Shown here in pieces: positions 46,197 through 56,260 of a stretch of DNA of 64,000 nt (its first letter is position 1; each line of letters begins with the position of its first letter). Under the pieces are notes generated by a model. That model saw only the letters and a program-made list of their open reading frames with translations. It was not told where the DNA came from and ran no database searches. The stretch spans positions 186,001 to 250,000 of the forward strand of contig CAWBWU010000009.1 in the NCBI GenBank assembly GCA_963792655.1. The letters are read 5' to 3'. The DNA comes from DOZZ01 sp963792655 (GTDB lineage Bacteria; Acidobacteriota; Terriglobia; Bryobacterales; Bryobacteraceae). Made by a program: the position numbers and the translations under genes.

Positions 46197-47045
46197 ATGG
46201 CATTTTGCAGCAGTTGCGGCGCTTCCATGCCCGACACCGCGCAGTTCTGCACCCGCTGCGGCGTTTCGCTCGGCGGCGTGGCCGCCGCTGCTGCGGAGCC
46301 GCTCGATTACACCGTGCAAGGCGACAACCTGCAGGTGCTGCGATTGCGATTGCGGCCCGGGCAAGAGGTTTACTCTGAAGCCGGCAAGATGGTTTATAAA
46401 ACGCCCGCCGTGCGTTGGGAAACGCGCATGAGTGGCACGACCGTGGGCGAGAAGCTCATCGGAGCGATTCGCAGAAAGATCGGCGGCGAAAGTCTCTTCC
46501 TCACTTACTTTCACGCGGATCGCGACGGCGAGGTCGGCTTCGCGGGCAGCTATCCCGGCAAAATTCAAGCCATCGATTTGCGAGCGGGCCAATCGTTGTA
46601 TGCGCAGCGCGATGCATTTCTGGTTGCGCAACCGAGCGTTCAGTTCGGCATCGCTTTCGTCAAGCGGCTTGGCGCGGGTTTCTTCGGCGGCGAAGGCTTC
46701 GTCCTCGAACGCCTGACCGGCCCCGGCCTGGTCTTCATCCATGCTGGCGGCGATTTCGTGCAGTTCGATCTGCAGCCGGGCGAAGTGGTGCAAGTGGAGC
46801 CCGGATGCCTGGTGGCGTTCGACGATACCGTGGATTACGACATCGACTACGTGGGCGGGATCAAGACGGCGTTGTTCGGCGGAGAAGGACTTTTCCTTGC
46901 CACCATGCGTGGTCCCGGCCGCGTGATCGTCCAAAGCATGACGCTGGAAAAGATGCGCCGTGAGTTTGCGCCCACCAAAACGGGTGGCGACGAACACGGT
47001 GCGCTGCGGGCGCTGAGCGGCCTTTGGGGCGGGAGCGAAGATTGA
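46197..47045 (+). CDS. AIM24/TIGR00266-family protein with zinc-ribbon N-terminus
   Basis: The 282-residue protein starts at ATG 46197. Residues 1-25 are a zinc ribbon with C4-x2-C7 and C18-x2-C21. The rest is the AIM24 beta-roll: LRLRPGQEVYSEAGKMVYKTPAV, FLTYFHADRDGEVGFAGSYPG, RDAFLVAQPSVQFG and GVFFGG-like GAGFFGGEGFVLERLTGPG. In mitochondria AIM24 supports membrane complexes; bacterial members are uncharacterised. The stop overlaps a TTG start of the M20 peptidase (ATTGA). It heads a four-gene coupled run. Confidence 0.9.
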   Translation: MAFCSSCGASMPDTAQFCTRCGVSLGGVAAAAAEPLDYTVQGDNLQVLRLRLRPGQEVYSEAGKMVYKTPAVRWETRMSGTTVGEKLIGAIRRKIGGESLFLTYFHADRDGEVGFAGSYPGKIQAIDLRAGQSLYAQRDAFLVAQPSVQFGIAFVKRLGAGFFGGEGFVLERLTGPGLVFIHAGGDFVQFDLQPGEVVQVEPGCLVAFDDTVDYDIDYVGGIKTALFGGEGLFLATMRGPGRVIVQSMTLEKMRREFAPTKTGGDEHGALRALSGLWGGSED

Positions 47046-48434
47046 GCAGCCGCGTCGTTTTAGTTGCGTTGCTCAGCGCGTTGACGCTGCATGCAGCCGC
47101 CCTTCCACCCGAGCCAGAGCAGAAGTTAGCGCGTGCGATCTTCCAACAACTGGTCGAGATCAATACTACGGAATCTGTTGGCGACACGACCGTTGCCGCA
47201 AACGCGATGGCGGAGCGCCTGAAACAGGCAGGCATGCCGCCAGTTGATATTCAAGTGCTCGGCCCTACGCCCAATCGGGGCAACCTTGTCGCGCGGCTGC
47301 ACGGTACGGGCAAGCGCAAACCGCTGCTGCTGCTGGCGCATCTGGATGTGGTCGAAGCAAAGCGTACCGACTGGTCGCTCGACCCGTTCGTCTTCACCGA
47401 GAAAGACGGGTACTTCTACGGACGCGGTACGACGGACGACAAGGGCAGCGCGGCGATCTACGTGGCAACGCTGATCCGCTTTCTGCAGGAAGGCTACCGG
47501 CCGGACCGCGACATCATTCTTGCGCTCACGGCGGATGAAGAAACCGGCGATCACAACGGTGTCGAATGGCTGGTGAAAAACCATCGCGAGTTGATCGACG
47601 CAGGCTATGGCTTCAATGAAGGCGGCGATGGTCTGGAGCATAACGGTAAGCCTTTTCTGAACGGCGTGCAGGCCAGCGAAAAAGTGTTTCTTACGTTTCA
47701 CCTGACAGCCACGAATCCCGGCGGGCACAGTTCGCTTCCGCGCCGCGACAATGCGATCTACCAGGTGGCCGAAGCACTAGTGCGCATCGAGAAAGCGGGC
47801 TTCCCTGTGCAACTCAACGAAGTCACGCGCGCTTACTTTGAACGCATGGGCAAACTGCAGCCGGGACAACTGGGGCAAGACATGCAAGCGATCGCCAAGC
47901 CGCAGCCGGACGCCAGCGCTGTTGCACGGCTTGCGTTGAACCCATTGATGAATGCGGGTATGCGCACCACGTGTATCGCGACCATGATCGAAGGGGGCCA
48001 CGCTGAAAATGCGCTGCCTCAAAAAGTAGTTGCCACGGTGAACTGCCGCTTGCTGCCGACCGATTCACTCGAGAACGTGCAGCGCACGTCTGACCGGCAT
48101 CATTGGCGATAGCCACGTGCAACTGGAGGCGCTGAAGTCTCCGATGATGTCGCCATCCTCGCCGCTCTCACCCGAGGTGATGAAAGCGATCGAAAGCGTG
48201 AGCGATGCCATGTGGCCCAGTGTTCCTGTCGTGCCGTTGATGGGCACTGGCGCGACCGACTCTAAGTATCTGCGTGCGGCTGGCATCCCCATGTACGGCG
48301 TTTCAGGTCTGTTCGAAGACATGGACGACGTGCGTGCGCATGGTCGCGACGAGCGCCTCGGCACGCGTCAGTTTTACGAAGGGCTGGAATTCAATTACCG
48401 GCTGATCAAGGCACTGTCGGGCGGTTCGCATTGA
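47042..48434 (+). CDS. Secreted M20-family metallopeptidase, one apparent frameshift
   Basis: From TTG 47042 the product of about 463 residues has signal peptide SSRVVLVALLSALTLHAAA. The di-zinc M20 signature is clear: LLLLAHLDVVEAKR with first His/Asp, FYGRGTTDDKGSAAIYV with bridging Asp, ALTADEETGDHNGVEWLV with Glu base, and NPGGHSSLPRRDNAIY starting the dimerisation domain. The last ~115 residues (LTGIIGDSHVQLEALK, PLMGTGATDSKYLRAAGIPMYGVSG) are in another frame; one extra T near 48089 accounts for it. It probably hydrolyses peptides in the periplasm. Confidence 0.9.
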
Positions 48435-49252
48435 GATCGCTGCGCTGGGGCATGTGCAACGAGTCGTTCGGCCAGATGCCGTTCGAGCAGATGTGCCGCG
48501 TGATGCGCGAGGCAGGGTATACCGGCATCGAGATCGCGCCGTTCACCCTTGCCGTTTCTCCCTCCGATATTTCGAGCAGCCGCCGCAAAGAAGTCAAAGC
48601 GGTGATGCGTGCCGAGGGGCTGGAATACATCGGGCTGCATTGGCTGATGCCGAGCCCTCCTGGCCTTCACGTCACCACGCCCGACGCTGCGTTGCGTGAG
48701 CGCAGTTGGGCGCACGTCCGCGATTTGATCGATCTCTGCGCGGATTTCGGCGATGGCGGCGTGCTCGTCTTCGGTTCTCCGAAACAGCGCGGCACAACGG
48801 GCGGCAGCACCCGCGAAGAAGCCGTTCAGCGTTTCCGCGACGGCATCGCGAGCCTCGCGCCACATGCTGAATCGCGCGGCGTCACGATACTTGTCGAGGC
48901 GCTCCCTTCGAACCAGTGCGATGTTGTGAACACGCTGGCTGAAGCGGTCGCCATCGTTGACTCCATCGGCAGCCGCGCGGTCGCGACCATGTTCGACAGC
49001 CACAATGCTGTGGATGAAACGGAGCCGCACGCGGCAATCGTCGATCGCTACTTCGAGTACATCCGCCATGTGCACGTCAACGAGACTGACGGGAGCCATC
49101 CCACCCCTTCTGGTGGATATCAGTTCGCGCCAGTGTTCGACACACTTGAACGCCGCGGCTACAGCGGCTGGGTCTCGCTGGAAGCGTTCGACTTCGATTA
49201 TGGCGGCGAGCGCATCGCACGTGAGACCATCGACTACCTGAAAACCATATGA
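48431..49252 (+). CDS. Sugar phosphate isomerase/epimerase-like TIM-barrel protein
   Basis: The 273-residue protein starts at TTG 48431 overlapping the M20 stop (TTGA) or at ATG 48452. It belongs to the xylose-isomerase-like AP-endonuclease-2 TIM-barrel family: MREAGYTGIEIAPFTLA, VLVFGSPKQRGTTGG, GVTILVEALPSNQCDVVNT with a metal Glu, TMFDSHNAVDETEPH and RHVHVNETDGSHP with metal ligands, and GWVSLEAFDF. Members are sugar or inositol isomerases/epimerases or hydroxypyruvate isomerases. No neighbour fixes the substrate. Its end overlaps the epimerase start by 4 nt. Confidence 0.88.
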   Translation: MRSLRWGMCNESFGQMPFEQMCRVMREAGYTGIEIAPFTLAVSPSDISSSRRKEVKAVMRAEGLEYIGLHWLMPSPPGLHVTTPDAALRERSWAHVRDLIDLCADFGDGGVLVFGSPKQRGTTGGSTREEAVQRFRDGIASLAPHAESRGVTILVEALPSNQCDVVNTLAEAVAIVDSIGSRAVATMFDSHNAVDETEPHAAIVDRYFEYIRHVHVNETDGSHPTPSGGYQFAPVFDTLERRGYSGWVSLEAFDFDYGGERIARETIDYLKTI

Positions 49253-50188
49253 GCCACTACGTAGTGACAGGAGGCGCCGGCTTCATCGGCTCGGCGCTCG
49301 TCCGAGGATTGTTGAAGCAAGGCGCGAGCAAAGTCGTTGTTATCGACAATCTGCTCAGCGGGAAGACAGCGAACCTGAAGGAAGTGGAAGATTCGGTCGA
49401 GTTTCACGAGTGCGACATCCGCGATTTTGACCGGGTGGCCGCTGCCATGAAAGGCGCCGAAGTGGTCTTCCACGAGGCCGCGATTCCCTCGGTGCCACGT
49501 TCGATTAACGAGCCGGTGCCGTCTCACGACGTCAATATCAACGGCACCTTCAACGTACTGCGCGCCGCGCAGGAAGCCGGGGTGCGCCGCGTGGTCTACG
49601 CTGCGTCTTCTTCGGCATACGGTGATACGCCCACGCTGCCCAAGGTTGAATCGATGCTGCCGCAGCCAAAATCGCCTTACGCGATGCAGAAGCTCGCTGG
49701 CGAATACTACTGCAGTGTCTTCACGACCTGCTTCGGGTTAGAGACTGTGAGCCTGCGGTACTTCAATGTTTTCGGGCCCCGCCAGGATCCAGGCAGCCCG
49801 TACTCGGGCGTTCTGTCTCTCTTTATGAAGGCCATCATCGAACGCAAAGCTCCGACGATCTTTGGCGATGGCGAGCACTCGCGCGACTTCACCTTTGTCG
49901 AAGATGTCGTTGCCCTGAACCTGACGAGCTGCCGTGGCTGGCACGCCGGGCAAGATGTACAACGGCGGCAACGGTGGCCGCATCACGCTCAATCAGGCGT
50001 GGACCCTTCTGCAGAAGATTGAAGGCGTGGATCTCGCTCCCAGGTACGCCGAGCCGCGCGCCGGCGATGTACGCGATTCGCAAGCAGACACCACGGCTGC
50101 CAGCCGGGAGCTTGGCTATGTGCCGCAGTTCAGCTTCGAAGAAGGCATGCGGCGCACTTTGGAGTGGTACCGCGAACATCAGTCGTAG
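49249..50188 (+). CDS. NAD-dependent epimerase/dehydratase (UDP-hexose 4-epimerase type), one apparent frameshift
   Basis: The reconstructed extended-SDR of about 312 residues has the NAD motif TGGAGFIGSALVRGLL, HEAAIPSVPRSINEP, SSSAYGDTPTLPK and the catalytic YAMQK, then LRYFNVFGPRQDPGSPYSGV and GDGEHSRDFTFVEDVV. The C-terminal part (AGTPGKMYNGGNGGRITL, AEPRAGDVRDSQADTTAA) lies in another frame, joined near 49925. The sequence resembles WbpP/GalE-type UDP-N-acetylhexosamine epimerases. It is the last gene of the AIM24-M20-isomerase-epimerase run, with ATGA coupling. Confidence 0.9.
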
Positions 50189-50344
50189 GTACCCGATCGC
50201 GTACGCGCGTGGCACGTCGTGACGACTGCCCGGACGCCACCACTGCACATTCGTCAACGCAGGTTGAGGACACTACGGCCCCCTCGCGTCGTGCTGAACG
50301 TATAATGTAAAACAAGTTTCAAAACCATTTCAGGAGCATGTTGT
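50189..50344 (+). promoter_or_regulatory. Leader region of the large receptor gene with TATAAT
   Basis: The 156-nt interval has a perfect -10 hexamer TATAAT at 50301-50306. No good -35 is placed 17 nt upstream. CAGGAG at 50331-50336, 8 nt before the ATG at 50345, is the ribosome-binding site. Leader length would be about 32 nt. Confidence 0.6.
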
Positions 50345-53300
50345 ATGCGCTTTGGTGCGTCACGTTTAGTGCAGTTGATTCTTCTCCTCGCGGTCGCCTC
50401 ATTTTTGGCCAGCGCGCAAGACGTTACCGGCTCGATCGCCGGCGTCGTCACGGATTCCACAGGTGCTGTTGTCCCGAACGCCACGGTGGTCATCACGAAC
50501 ACCGATCGCAATAGCGTTGCCCGCACACTGACTACCGGCGCGGAAGGCGAATATTCCGCGGTGCTGTTGCCCGTTGGCAACTACATGCTTTCGGTGACTG
50601 CGGCCGGCTTCAAGAAATCCGAGCGTAGCGGCGTGGTGCTCAACGTCAACGAAAAGCTGGGCATCGATGTCGCGCTTGAAGTTGGCCAGGCCACTGAAGT
50701 CGTCAACGTGCAGGAAGCTCCGGTGCAAGTTGAAACGCAGAGCGCCGAGACTGCAGGTCTGATCACCGGCACCCAGGTTCGCGAACTCTCTCTCAATAAC
50801 CGCAACTACGAACAGCTTGTCGCGTTGATGCCGGGCGTCGTGTCCGGCGCTTCGGATCAGATTTATGTTGGCGTCAGCAACCCTTCGGGGCAGACCAATA
50901 CCGTCAGCTTCTCGATCAACGGCGGCCGCAACTCACAAAACAACTGGACCGTAGACGGCGCGGACAACGTCGATCGCGGGTCCAATGCAACGCTGCTGAA
51001 CTATCCGAGCGTGGATGCAATCGCCGAGTTCAAAGTCTTGCGCAGCACTTATTCCGCAGAGTTTGGAAGAGGCGGCGCGGGCCAAATTAACGTGGTCACC
51101 AAATCGGGCACCAGCCGCTTCCATGGCGATGCCTATGAGTTCGTGCGCAACGACGCCTTTTCAGCCAATCAGTTCCTGAACAACGCCAACCGCGTAAACC
51201 TGGGCCGCGACGGAAAAGCGCGCGTCCCACCACTTCGCTACAACAACTTCGGGTACACCATCGGCGGACCGCTTTTCATTCCCCACGTCTACAATCGCGA
51301 CAAGAACAAGACGTTCTTCTTCTTCTCGCAGGAGTACCGCCGCATCATCACTTACAGCACGGTGCAAGCCTTCGTGCCGACCGGGTCTGAGAAGCAGGGT
51401 ATCTTCCCCGATCCCGTTTGTGTGGCTGTGGTCAGCGGCAAGTGTACGCAAACTTCGAACACCATCACGCAGATCAATCCCGTCGCGACCGCGTATTTGA
51501 AAGATATCTACGCCGCCATTCCCAACGGTGATGCGAGCAACTCGATCTTCTCGGCGCTGCGCAACATTTTCAACTACCGCCAGGAGCTTTATAAGGTCGA
51601 TCACGTGTTCAGCTCAAACTACGGTCTGTCCGTTCGTTACCTGCGTGACTCGATCCCCACGGTCGAGCCCGGCGGACTCTTCACCGGCGCGGCGCTGCCC
51701 GGGGTTTCCACCACGTCGACGAACTCGCCTGGTCATAGCCTCGTGATACGCGGCACGCAGAACTTCACGCCCACGCTGATCAACGAAGCGGGCTACGCGT
51801 ACAGCTACGGCGCAATCACCAGCGACGTGACCGGCACCGTGTCGTCAGCGCTGTCGCCCGATGTGAAGGTGGCGCTGCCGTTTACAACAACGCTCGCCAG
51901 AATCCCGTCCATCAGCATTGCCGGAGGCTCGACCATCACCGGCTTCGGTCCGTACCGTGACTTTAACCGCAACTACAACGTGTTCGACAACCTCACCAAG
52001 ATTGCCGGCCGCCACACGCTGAAACTCGGTTTGACCGCGAACTTCTACTCGAAGACGGAGAATGCCGGCGGCGGGGTACAGGGCGCGTTCACGTTCAGCC
52101 AGACGCCGCGGCCGACTGGAACTCCGGTGTTCGAGCAGGCGTTTGCGAACTTCCTGCTGGGCAACGCCGCGAGCTTTACTCAGACGTCGCAAGATCTCAC
52201 GCCATACGTGCACGGCAATGAGTACGAGGCTTACGTGAACGACGACTTCCACGTGAATTCGCGGCTCACATTGAACCTGGGCTTGCGCTACTCACTGTTC
52301 CGGCAACCTTACGACACGAACAATCTACTGACGAACTTCGACCCGCGGCTCTACGATCCCGCAAAAGCGCCGCAGATCGATGCCAAAGGAAACATTGTTC
52401 CGGGTACGGGCGATCCGCTCAACGGCATCATCGTCGCATCAAACAACACGCGCTTCCCGGGCCACAAAATATCCCAGGAGAACTACAAGAATTGGGCTCC
52501 CCGCGTCGGTCTCGCCTACGATCCGTTCGGCGATGGCAAGACCGCGATCCGCGCCGGTTATGGCATCTACTACGATCTGATTCTATTCGGTGTTTACGAA
52601 CAGAATGAGTTTGCCAACCCGCCGTTCGTCAACAGCGTGACCGTGACCAACACATCGCTCAGTAATCCGGTCGCGGGAACTCAGGTTATCTCTGCATCGC
52701 CGAAAGTTCTGCACGGTACGCCGGCAAACTATCAGACGCCGTACACCCAGAACTGGAGCTTCGATATCCAACGGCAGATCCGGCCCAGCCTGGTGCTCGA
52801 CGTTGCGTATGTGGGCACGAAGGGTACCCACCTGCCGGGCATTGTCGATATCAACGAAGCGGCTCCGGGTGCGGCCATCGCGGCGGGCATCGTTCCAGCG
52901 GGGACCGTTTTCACCAGTGCCAACACGCAGCTCTTGAACCAGGTGCGGCCGTATCGCGGGTATGCGTCCATCAACTCGATCGAGAACTGGTTCAACTCTG
53001 AGTACAACGGTCTGCAGATGTTCCTCGACAAGCGCTTCGCGAACAACTCGTTGATGACTGTCTCGTACACCTACTCGAAAGCCCTCACCGACAATCGCAG
53101 CGATCGCTCGAGCGCTCCGCAGAATACCTACAACTTCAACGAAGGCGAGCGCGGGCTGGCGCAGTTCGACCGCCGCCACGTCTTCACGATGAGCTACGTC
53201 TATGAGATTCCGTTCTTGCGCCACTCGCAAAGTTTCGCCGGCAAAGCGATCGGTGGTTGGGAAGTCAGCGGCATCACGCAGATCGATAGCGGGCTGCCTT

Positions 53301-53716
53301 TGAACGTCACCTCGAGCCTCGGTACCGATCCGGCGGGCCTGGGCATTATCGGTGCGAGCGCTGCGGGGCCGCGTCCTGACGCCCTTTGCAACCCGAACGT
53401 AGGCGCACCGCGTACCTACGCGATGTGGTTTGCGACCTCCTGCTTCGCCGATGTTCCTGCGGGTCAGGTACGTCCGGGTAACGCAGGCCGCAGCATCATC
53501 AACGGTCCCGGGTTTGTGCGTTTCGACGTGTCGCTCTTCAAGAACTTCCGGTTCAACGAGTCGACACGGCTGCAGTTGCGCGGCGAAGCCTTCAACATTG
53601 CCAACCACACCAATGCCGACACGGTCAGCACGGCGTTAGGCTCGTCCACCTACGGCCGTGTGACCGGCTTCCGCGACCCGCGCATCATCCAACTCGCGGC
53701 GAAGTTCGAGTTCTAA
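50345..53716 (+). CDS. Oar-like TonB-dependent receptor, full-length
   Basis: The 1123-residue outer-membrane protein has a signal peptide (RFGASRLVQLILLLAVASFLASA) and a CarboxypepD_reg domain (about 27-110: GSIAGVVTDSTGAVVPNATVV). The plug is intact (ETAGLITGTQVRELSLNNRNY, FSINGGRNSQNNWTVDGADNVD, AEFGRGGAGQINVVTKSGTS), followed by a large beta-barrel ending RDPRIIQLAAKFEF with the terminal Phe. It is the classic Solibacter-type Oar receptor, presumed to import or present large ligands with TonB energy. It is monocistronic: own promoter upstream, hairpin terminator downstream. Confidence 0.95.
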   Translation: MRFGASRLVQLILLLAVASFLASAQDVTGSIAGVVTDSTGAVVPNATVVITNTDRNSVARTLTTGAEGEYSAVLLPVGNYMLSVTAAGFKKSERSGVVLNVNEKLGIDVALEVGQATEVVNVQEAPVQVETQSAETAGLITGTQVRELSLNNRNYEQLVALMPGVVSGASDQIYVGVSNPSGQTNTVSFSINGGRNSQNNWTVDGADNVDRGSNATLLNYPSVDAIAEFKVLRSTYSAEFGRGGAGQINVVTKSGTSRFHGDAYEFVRNDAFSANQFLNNANRVNLGRDGKARVPPLRYNNFGYTIGGPLFIPHVYNRDKNKTFFFFSQEYRRIITYSTVQAFVPTGSEKQGIFPDPVCVAVVSGKCTQTSNTITQINPVATAYLKDIYAAIPNGDASNSIFSALRNIFNYRQELYKVDHVFSSNYGLSVRYLRDSIPTVEPGGLFTGAALPGVSTTSTNSPGHSLVIRGTQNFTPTLINEAGYAYSYGAITSDVTGTVSSALSPDVKVALPFTTTLARIPSISIAGGSTITGFGPYRDFNRNYNVFDNLTKIAGRHTLKLGLTANFYSKTENAGGGVQGAFTFSQTPRPTGTPVFEQAFANFLLGNAASFTQTSQDLTPYVHGNEYEAYVNDDFHVNSRLTLNLGLRYSLFRQPYDTNNLLTNFDPRLYDPAKAPQIDAKGNIVPGTGDPLNGIIVASNNTRFPGHKISQENYKNWAPRVGLAYDPFGDGKTAIRAGYGIYYDLILFGVYEQNEFANPPFVNSVTVTNTSLSNPVAGTQVISASPKVLHGTPANYQTPYTQNWSFDIQRQIRPSLVLDVAYVGTKGTHLPGIVDINEAAPGAAIAAGIVPAGTVFTSANTQLLNQVRPYRGYASINSIENWFNSEYNGLQMFLDKRFANNSLMTVSYTYSKALTDNRSDRSSAPQNTYNFNEGERGLAQFDRRHVFTMSYVYEIPFLRHSQSFAGKAIGGWEVSGITQIDSGLPLNVTSSLGTDPAGLGIIGASAAGPRPDALCNPNVGAPRTYAMWFATSCFADVPAGQVRPGNAGRSIINGPGFVRFDVSLFKNFRFNESTRLQLRGEAFNIANHTNADTVSTALGSSTYGRVTGFRDPRIIQLAAKFEF

Positions 53717-53729
53717 AGACTTCGCTGGC

Positions 53730-53770
53730 ATGCTCCGGACCGGCTCAATTCCGGTTCGGAGCATAAAAAT
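53730..53770 (+). terminator. Hairpin terminator after the receptor gene
   Basis: ATGCTCCGGACCGG, 7-nt loop CTCAATT, CCGGTTCGGAGCAT gives a 14-bp stem with one G-T pair, 14 nt after the receptor stop. The downstream tail AAAAATTTCT has only a short T run, so termination strength is uncertain. Confidence 0.7.
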
Positions 53771-53800
53771 TTCTGTCTTCGTCTACAAATCCGTAATTGC

Positions 53801-53806
53801 TATACT
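53801..53806 (+). promoter_or_regulatory. Putative -10 element of the ATP-grasp operon
   Basis: TATACT lies 8 nt before the TTG at 53815, so a transcript from it would have almost no leader. It has the same hexamer and spacing as the elements before 7593; the -35 is poor. Confidence 0.4.
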
Positions 53807-53814
53807 GGCCTCTC

Positions 53815-55297
53815 TTGCAAGCGCAAACGGCCCCGGATTCCGATCATCTTCTCAAAGGCTACGAACTCGGCTTCCACTTTGACGAGATGTTCTCGCGGCC
53901 AGGAGAGCCGCGCCCGCACTACCAGCGCGTCTTCGAAGCGTTATCCGACTTAACGCCGACGGAGTTCACCGAGCGCCGTCACCTGGCGGATCGCTCGTTT
54001 CTGATGCAGGGCATCACCTTCACGGTTTATAGCGATGGCCGTGGCACTGAACGGCTCTTTCCTTTCGATCTGATTCCCCGTGTTCTTCCGCGCTCGGAGT
54101 GGGACCTGCTGGAAGCCGGCCTCTCGCAGCGCGTACTGGCATTGAATCTTTTCCTGCAGGATGTGTACGGGCCGCAGCACATTCTGCGTGATCGCAAGAT
54201 CCCGCGCTCCCTCGTTCTGTCTTGCCGCCACTTCTTGCGCGAGATGATCGGCGTCCGCGTGCCGAAAGGCATCTACACGCACATCACCGGTATCGATCTG
54301 GTGCGCGACTCGAAGACCGGCGACTACCTGGTGCTCGAAGATAATGCGCGCACTCCGAGCGGCATCTCGTACGTGCTCGAGAACCGCCTGGTCATGACGC
54401 GCACCTTCCCCCGGCTGTTCGAGATGTGCGAGGTGCTGCCGGTCGATCAATATCCGGCGGAGCTCGCGCAGATCCTGCGCTCGATCGCGCCGACCACAAG
54501 CGCTACGCCCGTGGCTGTGGTTTTGACGCCCGGTATTTACAACAGCGCCTACTTCGAGCACAGCTTCCTCGCGCAGCAGATGGGTGTTGAGCTGGTGGAA
54601 GGCCGCGATCTGGTCGTCGACTCAGACATTGTCTACATGAAGACAATTCGCGGGCTGCGGCGCGTGGACGTAATCTACCGGCGCATCGACGACGAATATC
54701 TCGATCCGTTGGTCTTCAGCCGCAGTTCGGTGTTGGGCGTAGCCGGCTTGATGGGACGCGTACCGCGCGGGCAACGTAGCGCTCGCAAATGCAGTGGGCA
54801 ATGGCGTGGCAGACGACAAAGCCATCTACGCGTACGTGCCGGAGTTCATCCGCTACTACCTGGGGCAGGATCCGATTCTGCGCAACGTCGATACCTATCT
54901 CTGTTCGCGTTCTGCCGACCTCGCCTATGTGCTCGAGCACATGGAAGAGTTGGTGGTGAAAGCGGTCGGTGAGTCGGGCGGCTACGGCATGTTGATGGGT
55001 CCCTCTGCCTCGAAGGAAAAGATCGCTGAGTTTCGGGATTGCGTGCGCGCCGATCCGCGCAACTACATCGCTCAGCCGGTGGTTGGCTTGTCGCGTGTGC
55101 CTTCCTTTGATCCACGCAACGGCAGGTTCGCGGGACGTCACGTCGATCTTCGGCCGTACTGTCTGTTCAACGGAGAGAAGGTCGTCATCGTGCCCGGCGG
55201 CTTGACGCGCGTTGCGCTGGAGCCAGGTTCATTAGTCGTCAATTCTTCGCAAGGCGGCGGCGCGAAAGATACCTGGGTATTGCGAGGTGAGGCATGA
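53815..55297 (+). CDS. Circularly permuted ATP-grasp protein (DUF404/DUF407), one apparent frameshift
   Basis: The reconstructed protein of about 490 residues starts at TTG 53815 (a TTG at 53797 overlaps the -10). It matches the type-2 permuted ATP-grasp family: GYELGFHFDEMFSRPGEPRPHY, ITFTVYSDGRGTERLFPFDLIPRV, LNLFLQDVYGPQHIL, YLVLEDNARTPSGISYVLENR, and after the shift KAVGESGGYGMLMG, RNYIAQPVVGLSRVP and HVDLRPYCLFNG. The frame changes near 54755. ATP-grasp enzymes form amide bonds using ATP. Its ATGA overlap with the alpha-E gene and the nearby transglutaminase define a conserved trio. Confidence 0.9.
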
Positions 55298-56260
55298 GCC
55301 AGATGCTTTCGCGCATCGCCGAGAGCCTGTTCTGGATGGCGCGCTACATGGAGCGTGCCGAAGATACTGCGCGCATTCTCGACGTGAACTATCACATGCT
55401 GCTCGAACAATCGCAGCAGACCTTTCGGTTGCGATGGGAGCCGCTGGTGCACATCACGGGCGAGCAGGATTTGTTCTTCCGCCTGTACACCACCGCCAAC
55501 ACGCAAACTGTCTTCGAGTTTCTCGGCTTCCATGAAGAGAACCCGAACGCGATCGCGCAGTGTATCTTTCGCGCACGCGAGAACTCGCGCACCATTCGCG
55601 ACCGGCTGTCACGCGAGATGTGGCAGGACATCAACGGTCTCTATCACGAGGTCAGCCGCTTCCGCGCCGAAGAAGAAATCGCGGTCGGGCCGTACCGCTT
55701 CTGCAGTGCAATCCGCACCGGCAGTCATCGCTTCCATGGCGTTAGCGACGACACGCTGCCGCACGACGAAGGCTGGCAATTTCTGCAATTAGGCCGCGCG
55801 CTGGAACGTGTCGAGATGACGGCGCGCATCGTCGACGTGGAATATCACAACCTGGTCGAGATGCCGTCGGCCCGACGCCAAGCCCGATAACCATCAGTGG
55901 ATGGCGGTGTTGAAGTCGGTTGCAGCGTACGAAATGTATCGCCGCCAGTACCACTCGCGCATCGAACCCGAACGCGTAGCGGAGTTGCTGGTGCTGCATC
56001 CGCAGCATCCCCGTTCCATCCGTTTCAATGTAGGCGTCATCCAAACGGCACTGCGCGCCATCAGCGGCAGCGGTCCCGGCGGTTACGCAAACGAAGCCGA
56101 GCGCCTCACCGGGCGTCTCTACCAAAGCCTGACTTACGACCGCATCGAAGATATTTTCGCGCGCGGTCTCCATGAGTATTTGACGGACATTCAACGTTCC
56201 TGCCGGTCCATCGGAGATCACATTGCGCGAACTTACTTCTACTACGGGGCAGCAGCTTAG
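55294..56260 (+). CDS. Alpha-E domain protein (DUF403), one apparent frameshift
   Basis: The reconstructed all-helical protein of about 321 residues begins MSQMLSRIAESLFWMARYMERAEDTAR, the family hallmark with its Glu-rich helices. It continues with ARENSRTIRDRLSREMWQDING and RALERVEMTARIVDVEYH, and after a frame change near 55875 with SVAAYEMYRRQYHSRIEPERVAEL and DHIARTYFYYGAAA. Alpha-E proteins are always found with the permuted ATP-grasp and often a transglutaminase, and are proposed to make or attach a peptide. No activity has been shown. Confidence 0.9.
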
